Below, piece by piece: positions 6,227-11,364 of a DNA stretch of 11,364 nt (position 1 is its first letter; each line of letters begins with the position of its first letter). The stretch comes from Actinomycetota bacterium (GTDB taxonomy: Bacteria; Actinomycetota; Acidimicrobiia; Acidimicrobiales; Ilumatobacteraceae): NCBI GenBank assembly GCA_005788205.1, contig SXYT01000051.1, forward strand, positions 1 to 11,364. The letters are read 5' to 3'. Made by a program: the position numbers and the translations under genes. Under the pieces are notes generated by a model. It saw only the letters and a program-made list of their open reading frames with translations, did no database searches and was not told the origin of the DNA.

Positions 6227-8262
6227 GGAAGCACTTCCTCACTTATCTGTCTCTTTCCACCGTTTCGATTGCCCAGCCGATCTTCGACCTGTACGGCAAG
6301 AACCTCACCGTCTTCAGCGCGGGAAAACTGTCCAGGTGGGAGGTTCTCTTGTTCCTCTTCTTCTTCCTGTTCGGGCCGGGCCTGGCCGCGGTCGCCGTCG
6401 ACAGGTTCTCGGCGATGTTCGGCCCCAGGGTCAACGAGGCCACACGGCTGGTCCTGGTCGGCGGACTCTCGTTCCTCTCGGGGCTCGCGGTGGCGAGGTG
6501 GGTCGGGGTGGGGTCCGATGCCGGGTACGTGCTGCTCGCGCTGACCCTCGCGTTCCTCGTGCCGTGGGCCTTCGACAAGCGGAAGGGGGTTCGCGAGTGG
6601 TCCCGCTGGCTGGCGGTGCTGTCCCTCGGGCTCGGGGCGACGACTTTCGTGCAGCTCCGCCCGCTCATCTTCCCGCTGTCAGACACGGAGGCAAACGCGA
6701 CCGTCTCGAACAATGACCTGTCGGTGTTCCTGCTCGTGATGGACGAGTTCCCGCTGTACGCCCTGCTCGGGCCTGACGGGAACATCAACGCGGAGAGGTG
6801 GCCGGGCTTTGCCGCACTCGCCGCTCAGTCCACGTGGTACCGGGATGCCCTCGCGGTCTCAAACTTCACCCACCAGGCCGTTCCTGCGGTGCTCGCGTCC
6901 TCCCGGCCGGTCAGGGACGGCGGGCCGTTCCTCTACTCGTACCCGCACAACATCTTCACGCTGTACGCCGGCGAAACGAGGGTCGCGGGCACGGAGCCGG
7001 TCACCACCCTCTGCCCGAAGAGGGTCTGTGGGGGCGAGTCGGAATTCGGAACGGGCATTTCGGCGACAAGATTGCGCCGTTTCCTGAAGGACGTGTCGAT
7101 CGTCTACGGCCAGCGCGTCCTGCCGCCGTCGTTGCGCGACAGGTTGCCGCGGGTGGACCAGGGCTGGGGTGGGTTTGCCGCAGTGCGTGACAAGTTCAAG
7201 CAGCAACTGCACGACCAGGTGTTCAGCCAGCGCGACGCGATTCTTGACGGCGCACAGGCGCTCGCCTCATCGGCGGAGCCGATGGTGAATGTGGTCCATG
7301 CGCTCCTCCCGCATGCCCCCTGGCGCCTCACGCCTGACGCGAGGATTGCGCCCCTCAGCCCGGAGATCGGCACGCAGAATCCGGAGGACGAGGACGGGAC
7401 GAGGGACACCTACCAGGCGTTCCTCCACCAGCTCGCCGCAACCGATGCCGCAGTCGCGAGGGCGATGGACATCATCAAGGCGGCCGGCAAGTGGGACAGC
7501 ACGATGTTCGTGCTGACCGCCGACCACGGCATCTCGTTTCTTCCGACCTTGCCGCAGCGCAACACCGACTTCACCGACCTCGAGCAGTCGGAGGACATCT
7601 ACAGGATCCCGATGTTCATGAAGTTCCCCGGCCAGACGGGAGGGAGGGTGAACGACTGCCCCGTGACGAATCTCGACATCCTCCCCACCGTGAACGCGGT
7701 CCTGGGCACGTCCTCAGACTGGAAGTTCGACGGGCTGTCAGTCCGGGACGCCTGCCCTTCCCGCGACGTGCGTGAGGTCGTGGCTGCCACGGGTGAGAGG
7801 CGCGCGGTCTCCACCGGGTTTGCTGCCGCGAGGCAACGTGCCGAGTACTACGCGATGCTGGTGCCGAACATCGGTCCGGTCAGCCGCATCGCTGCGGTCG
7901 GTCAGTCCGCCGGTCTGGTGGGCCTCCCCGTGCCCGCGGCGCCACAGTCGTCTCTCGTCGGGTCATGGACGCTGAAACAGCGCGATGCGTTCGGGGGCAT
8001 TGACGGGCGCCCGGGGACCACGGTTCCCGCGACCATCACGGGCACGGTCACGCTGTCCCGCCCTGCGTTCGAGGGCACGGAGGGGATCATCGTCGTGGAC
8101 GGCTTCGCAGCGGGCGTGCTCGGTGAGCTGTCCGGGCAGGAGGGTGAGGTCAGGTTCACCGCTGTGCTCGACATTTCCCGGCTGGGCGCCGGGGCGCACA
8201 CCGTCGAGCTCTACGTGCGTGACGAGAACGGGGTCGTCACCCGCGTCGGCCCGCCGGCCTGA
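6220..8262 (+). CDS. Membrane-anchored sulfatase-like / alkaline phosphatase superfamily protein
   Basis: A 680-residue protein. An N-terminal membrane region has about five spans (near 7-24, 41-60, 76-97, 102-118, 129-150). The cytoplasmic loops are basic (DRF...R at 61-75, DKRKGVREWSR at 119-129), which puts the remainder outside the cell. The catalytic domain at about 166-500 shows alkaline-phosphatase-superfamily metal-site motifs: VMDEFP (D175), NFTHQAVPAVL with T217 as candidate nucleophile, LPHAPW (H365) and TADHG (D435, H436). Four extracytoplasmic cysteines (265, 270, 480, 512) could form disulfides. There is no sulfatase C-x-P-x-R maturation motif, so a phospho- or phosphoglycerol-transferase/hydrolase activity on an envelope polymer is more likely than sulfate ester cleavage. 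Residues 580-680 look like a beta-rich accessory domain. Start GTG 6220 has AAGG 8 nt upstream and no usable in-frame start follows soon. It is head-to-head with the SGNH hydrolase gene. Confidence 0.88.
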   Translation: MARKHFLTYLSLSTVSIAQPIFDLYGKNLTVFSAGKLSRWEVLLFLFFFLFGPGLAAVAVDRFSAMFGPRVNEATRLVLVGGLSFLSGLAVARWVGVGSDAGYVLLALTLAFLVPWAFDKRKGVREWSRWLAVLSLGLGATTFVQLRPLIFPLSDTEANATVSNNDLSVFLLVMDEFPLYALLGPDGNINAERWPGFAALAAQSTWYRDALAVSNFTHQAVPAVLASSRPVRDGGPFLYSYPHNIFTLYAGETRVAGTEPVTTLCPKRVCGGESEFGTGISATRLRRFLKDVSIVYGQRVLPPSLRDRLPRVDQGWGGFAAVRDKFKQQLHDQVFSQRDAILDGAQALASSAEPMVNVVHALLPHAPWRLTPDARIAPLSPEIGTQNPEDEDGTRDTYQAFLHQLAATDAAVARAMDIIKAAGKWDSTMFVLTADHGISFLPTLPQRNTDFTDLEQSEDIYRIPMFMKFPGQTGGRVNDCPVTNLDILPTVNAVLGTSSDWKFDGLSVRDACPSRDVREVVAATGERRAVSTGFAAARQRAEYYAMLVPNIGPVSRIAAVGQSAGLVGLPVPAAPQSSLVGSWTLKQRDAFGGIDGRPGTTVPATITGTVTLSRPAFEGTEGIIVVDGFAAGVLGELSGQEGEVRFTAVLDISRLGAGAHTVELYVRDENGVVTRVGPPA

Positions 8263-8305
8263 CGCACAGGCGAACGACCTCTGCTCCGGACCTGGTCAGG
8301 TTGTT

Positions 8306-8328
8306 CTCAGCGCCGCCAGTGCGCTGAG
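8306..8328. terminator. Possible bidirectional terminator hairpin between convergent genes
   Basis: Perfect 8-bp arms CTCAGCGC (8306-8313) and GCGCTGAG (8321-8328) flank a 7-nt loop. The structure covers the last codons and stop (8309-8307) of the GGDEF-EAL gene and follows the convergent sulfatase-like gene by 43 bp. No T-run follows on either strand, so it is only a weak terminator candidate, although high-GC actinobacterial terminators often lack U-tracts. The rest of the 44-bp gap shows nothing else. Confidence 0.35.
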
Positions 8329-10565
8329 TCCTCGAGAGCCGTGACCGTGGAGGCGACGGCACCGGATGCGACCGGGTGACTGATGAGATATCCCTGTGCC
8401 TTGTGGCACTGCAGGGACGACAGGATGTCCATCTGCTCCATCGTCTCCACCCCCTCGGCGACGACGTCTGCCCCGAGGGACTCGGCCATGGCGATGATGG
8501 TGCGCACGAGGGTGTGCGAACCGCCGTCGGCGCGGAGCTCGTTGACGAATGCCCTGTCGATCTTCACCCTCTGGATGGGGAACCGCTGGAGCAGCGACAG
8601 GGACGAGTAGCCGGTTCCGAAGTCATCGATGGCGATGCGCACCCCCAGCGAGTTGAGCTGGCGAAGCGATGCCAATGCCTGGGTGGGCTCGGCAATCATC
8701 ACGCTCTCAGTGACCTCCAGCCACAGCCGGTCCGGCGGCACGCCGGAGCGGGAGAGGGAATCCGACACCACGGAGACGAACGTGGGGTCGTGGAGCTGGC
8801 GCGCCGAGACGTTCACGCTGATCGTGGTGTGGGGCCCGCACGTGCCGGTGTCCATCCACTGGCGCAGGTTCGTGAGTGCGTCGAGGAGTGCCCACGAGCC
8901 GAGCGGCACGATGGTGCCGGTTTCTTCCGCGATGGGGATGAACTCTGCCGGGGAGACGGTCCCGTTGTCGCCGCGGTCCCATCTCATGAGGGACTCAAAG
9001 CCGACCACGATGCCGAGACGGGTGTCGATGATGGGCTGGTGCACAAGGTGCACCTCTTCTCTCTCCAGTGCCCTGTACAGCGCCGTCTCGATGTCAAGGC
9101 GGTGCGTGACCCGCTCGACCATCGAGTCGTCGAAGAACGCGATGCAGTTGCGGCCGGCTGCCTTCGCGCGGTACATCGCCGTGTCAGCGTGGCGGAGAAT
9201 CTCGTCCGCGGTGAGAGAGAGGCTGCGCACGGCCATCGCCACACCGATGCTGGCCGACACGAACATGTCACCCTGCCTGAGCGAGAGAGGTGCACGGAGC
9301 GAATCGAGGACGTGTTCCGCAAGCACGACGGCCTGGGTGGCGCTCTCCGTGGCCGGGTCGAGGACCACGAACTCGTCACCCGAGATGCGCCCCACGCGTG
9401 CGTGCGCGGGCACAGAGCCGACGAGGCGTCGCGACACCTCGAGGAGGACGTCGTCACCTGCCGAGTGGCCGAGACTGTCATTGATGTTCTTGAACCGGTC
9501 GACGTCGATGAACAGGACGGTCGGCTGGCGCGGGGTGCCCCAAGCCTCCGATGTGGAGTCCTCGATCAGTTCCAGCATCGCGTTCCGGTTGGGCAGCCCC
9601 GTGAGCGGGTCGGTCTGTGCGTTCCTCACCAGGTTGGCCTGCGTCCGCGCGTTGGCCCGCACGGCTTGGACGACCCTCGTCATGACCGCGGCTGCGAGGA
9701 CGACAACCGAGACAGTGCGCACCGTACGGTCGTCGGCGGACACCGGGTCGGTGGCGGAGAGGAGGATGACCGGCACGACCATTGATGCGGTGACCGTCAC
9801 GAGACGCGCCATCAGCGGCGGTGCCGACCTCCTGCGCGACGGGGACATGAGGATGCGGCTCGAGGGGTGGAGCATGGCCCCGCCTGCGAGGGCGCCGGCA
9901 GAGAGGAACGGCGCGAGGAGCACGGAAGTCCCGATGCTCGTGGTGTCGCGCGCATCCACGAGATAGAGAATCTGCCCGCAGAGGATGCCGATGACCGCGA
10001 GGGACGAGAGCGAGACCGTCGGTGTGGGCTGGGCGTCGGAGAAGACGACCGTGGCCAGCAGGAAGAGAGCGACGGCGAGAAGGGTGAGTGTCACCCCGCG
10101 AAGGGTGGTGACTGCGGGCAGGCCCTGCGACCCGGAGAGTGCCGGTTGGAGGAGGAGGACCCACAGGACCACCCAGGAGCCGAGTCCCACGACGGCTCCG
10201 TCGACGAGCACGGCGCGGCCGTCCGTGCGCAGGCGGCGCCGTGTGACGGCAAAGAGTGTGGCGCACAGGAGCACGTGCGCACCGAGGAGCAGGCAGTCGC
10301 GCAGGACGCGCGCCGTATCGGTGGTTGCGCCTGTCGCGACGAGGTAGGCCCCCCCGGCCGCTGATGCCCCCGTGGTGACGACCGCGAGGACGAGGAACCT
10401 CGGCACCGCGTGCATGAACGCCCCGACGATGCATCCGATGAGGAGGAGGGCGCACGATGCCCCGACAGCCACGGGGCGGGCCCCGCCTGCCGCCAACCCC
10501 GTCCATGGCGCCACGAGGCCGAGAACTGCTGCGGACCATGCGAACGATGCGAGAACCTTGCGCAC
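8307..10565 (-). CDS. Membrane GGDEF-EAL protein (putative diguanylate cyclase / c-di-GMP phosphodiesterase)
   Basis: A 752-residue protein with about ten predicted membrane spans (residues about 4-302) that match no named sensor I recognise, then a GGDEF domain (about 316-478) and an EAL domain (about 484-745) in the cytoplasm. The GGDEF domain keeps DPLTGLPNR (319-327), FIDVDRFKNINDSLGH (352-367) and the signature as SGDEF (395-399), a variant compatible with cyclase activity. No RxxD inhibitory site is seen before it. The EAL signature is ESL (524-526), with its catalytic Glu retained. NVSARQL (585-591), DDFGTGYSSL (647-656), KIDRAF (668-673) and EGVE (704-707) are all present, so phosphodiesterase activity is likely. 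The net effect on c-di-GMP cannot be predicted. GTG 10565 was chosen for its hydrophobic N-terminus and an AAGG ribosome-binding site 7 nt upstream. It is divergent from phoH and convergent with the sulfatase-like gene. Confidence 0.95.
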   Translation of the reverse strand: MRKVLASFAWSAAVLGLVAPWTGLAAGGARPVAVGASCALLLIGCIVGAFMHAVPRFLVLAVVTTGASAAGGAYLVATGATTDTARVLRDCLLLGAHVLLCATLFAVTRRRLRTDGRAVLVDGAVVGLGSWVVLWVLLLQPALSGSQGLPAVTTLRGVTLTLLAVALFLLATVVFSDAQPTPTVSLSSLAVIGILCGQILYLVDARDTTSIGTSVLLAPFLSAGALAGGAMLHPSSRILMSPSRRRSAPPLMARLVTVTASMVVPVILLSATDPVSADDRTVRTVSVVVLAAAVMTRVVQAVRANARTQANLVRNAQTDPLTGLPNRNAMLELIEDSTSEAWGTPRQPTVLFIDVDRFKNINDSLGHSAGDDVLLEVSRRLVGSVPAHARVGRISGDEFVVLDPATESATQAVVLAEHVLDSLRAPLSLRQGDMFVSASIGVAMAVRSLSLTADEILRHADTAMYRAKAAGRNCIAFFDDSMVERVTHRLDIETALYRALEREEVHLVHQPIIDTRLGIVVGFESLMRWDRGDNGTVSPAEFIPIAEETGTIVPLGSWALLDALTNLRQWMDTGTCGPHTTISVNVSARQLHDPTFVSVVSDSLSRSGVPPDRLWLEVTESVMIAEPTQALASLRQLNSLGVRIAIDDFGTGYSSLSLLQRFPIQRVKIDRAFVNELRADGGSHTLVRTIIAMAESLGADVVAEGVETMEQMDILSSLQCHKAQGYLISHPVASGAVASTVTALEDSAHWRR

Positions 10566-10574
10566 TACCTGACC

Positions 10575-10614
10575 TTGCCTGCCGGACCCAGGGGGACGGT
10601 ACTACGGCAGGCAA
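10575..10614. repeat. Perfect 10-bp inverted repeat with 20-nt spacer between GGDEF-EAL and phoH genes
   Basis: The arms are TTGCCTGCCG (10575-10584) and CGGCAGGCAA (10605-10614), separated by 20 nt (10585-10604). They lie in the 90-bp divergent gap 10566-10655. Arm centres are 30 bp apart, close to three helical turns, which fits a regulator binding two half-sites on roughly the same face. On the minus strand the arm at 10575-10584 ends at the AAGG ribosome-binding site of the GGDEF-EAL gene, so a leader hairpin that affects translation is an alternative. No convincing -35/-10 pair was found for either gene in this gap. Confidence 0.6.
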
Positions 10615-10646
10615 AAGTGGGTGCGGATTGGCTGGCTCGGTAGCCT

Positions 10647-10652
10647 GAGGGG
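10647..10652 (+). promoter_or_regulatory. Ribosome-binding site of phoH
   Basis: GAGGGG lies 3 nt before the ATG at 10656, a strong but closely spaced Shine-Dalgarno match that supports this start over the later in-frame ATG at codon 18. Confidence 0.65.
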
Positions 10653-10655
10653 ACG

Positions 10656-11364
10656 ATGAGTGACGCCACCCCCACCGTGACGGTCGTCGCCCCAGGTTCG
10701 CATTTGATGCCCGAACTGCTCGGTCAGCGGGACGAGCTGCTCCGCCGGGTGGAGGATGCCTTCGCTGATGTCGCTGTCGTGGTGAGGGGCAACGAGATCA
10801 CCTGCTCCGGTCCGCGGGCACACCAGGTGGGGAGACTGTTCGAGGAAATGGTCCTGCTCCTGCAGCGCGGCGAGCGGCTCGACCAGGCGGTGATGGACCG
10901 CAGCATCGTGATGGTCCGGGCCGAGCAGCGCCCGAGCACGATCCTCACTGACGACATCCTCAAGGGCGCGCGTGGCCGGATGGTCCGGCCGAAGACGGCG
11001 GGGCAGAAGCGCTACGTGGACGCGATCCGCTCCAACACCGTGACGTTCGGTGTCGGCCCGGCTGGTACCGGCAAGAGCTGGCTCGCCGTCGCGATGGCGG
11101 TGCAGGCCCTCCACTCACGCCAGGTGCAGCGCATCATCCTCACCCGACCCGCAGTGGAGGCGGGGGAGCGACTCGGATTCCTGCCGGGCGACCTGATGGC
11201 CAAGATCGACCCGTACCTGCGTCCTCTCTACGACGCTCTCTACGACATGGTCGACCAGGAGGCCGTGCAGAAACTGATCGAGCGCCAGACCGTGGAGGTC
11301 GCTCCGCTCGCCTTCATGCGCGGGCGCACACTCAACAACTCGTTCATCATCCTCGACGAAGCCC
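10656..11364 (+). CDS. phoH: PhoH-like ATPase (partial, C-terminus beyond window)
   Basis: A cytoplasmic P-loop NTPase of the PhoH family; some members act as RNA helicases or nucleases, but the cellular role is not well settled. The visible 236 residues contain an N-terminal KH-like region (about 5-75), a linker with RPKTAGQKRYVDAI (111-124), Walker A GPAGTGKS (134-141), RPAVEAGERLGFLPGD (164-179), PLAFMRGRTL (217-226), and the start of Walker B FIILDEA (230-236), where the window ends. The ATG at 10656 has a GAGGGG ribosome-binding site 3 nt upstream. Normal PhoH proteins are about 310-350 residues, so roughly a quarter to a third is missing. In many bacteria phoH lies upstream of ybeY and other housekeeping genes; what follows is not visible. 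The sequence is intact as far as it goes. Confidence 0.95.
   Translation, partial: MSDATPTVTVVAPGSHLMPELLGQRDELLRRVEDAFADVAVVVRGNEITCSGPRAHQVGRLFEEMVLLLQRGERLDQAVMDRSIVMVRAEQRPSTILTDDILKGARGRMVRPKTAGQKRYVDAIRSNTVTFGVGPAGTGKSWLAVAMAVQALHSRQVQRIILTRPAVEAGERLGFLPGDLMAKIDPYLRPLYDALYDMVDQEAVQKLIERQTVEVAPLAFMRGRTLNNSFIILDEA

Noticed and set aside
8376..9966. Two long plus-strand open frames (469 and 445 codons) opposite the GGDEF-EAL gene
   Set aside because: They are antisense to a gene with clear GGDEF and EAL motifs, have Arg/His/Glu-rich compositions typical of high-GC shadow frames, and show no domain.
9478..10614. A 378-codon minus-strand frame overlapping the GGDEF-EAL N-terminal region
   Set aside because: It is another reading frame of the same strand as the real gene, very Arg/His/Pro-rich, with no motif.
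10602..11203. Minus-strand frames opposite phoH
   Set aside because: PhoH motifs on the plus strand are unmistakable; the antisense frames are low-complexity shadows.

Overview
This window reads as high-GC chromosomal DNA from a free-living, actinobacteria-like organism. The evidence is strong G/C bias at third codon positions, frequent GTG starts, stop/start overlaps between adjacent genes, a Thr/Ser-rich low-complexity tail on a secreted protein, and a multi-membrane-span sulfatase-like protein of a type common in Actinobacteria. The Thr-rich tail and general style suggest Acidimicrobiia, but this is an inference; the window contains no rRNA or other strong phylogenetic marker.

Left block (1-4413, minus strand). 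This is a peptide/opine/nickel-type (Opp/Dpp class) ABC importer operon. Transcribed leftwards, it encodes a family 5 substrate-binding protein, a DppB-like permease, a DppC-like permease and an OppD-like ATPase that is cut off by the window edge. The last three genes overlap or abut, so they are probably translationally coupled. A strong hairpin separates the binding-protein gene from the permeases, a usual way to make more binding protein than membrane components. The leader of the binding-protein gene has an extended -10-like element followed by a 17-bp palindrome, a plausible operator.

Middle block (4414-8262). A short zinc-dependent medium-chain dehydrogenase and an SGNH-family hydrolase with a signal segment and Thr-rich C-terminus lie on the minus strand, 31 bp apart. 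Head-to-head with them, overlapping the SGNH start by 7 bp, is a plus-strand gene for a membrane-anchored sulfatase / alkaline-phosphatase-superfamily protein. The SGNH hydrolase and the sulfatase-like protein both appear to act outside the membrane, which suggests a cell-envelope or extracellular-polymer function.

Right block (8263-11364). A large membrane GGDEF-EAL protein (about ten membrane spans, then both c-di-GMP domains) is encoded on the minus strand. Divergent from it, across a 90-bp gap, is the 5' part of a phoH-like ATPase gene that runs off the right edge. The gap holds a perfect 10-bp inverted repeat with a 20-nt spacer; one arm touches the ribosome-binding site of the GGDEF-EAL gene.

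I see no tRNA, rRNA, CRISPR array, transposase, integrase, phage gene or toxin-antitoxin pair. No gap between genes exceeds about 160 bp. The genes belong to known families. I did not find a convincing undescribed system; the main points of interest are the regulatory DNA elements and the SGNH/sulfatase head-to-head pair.
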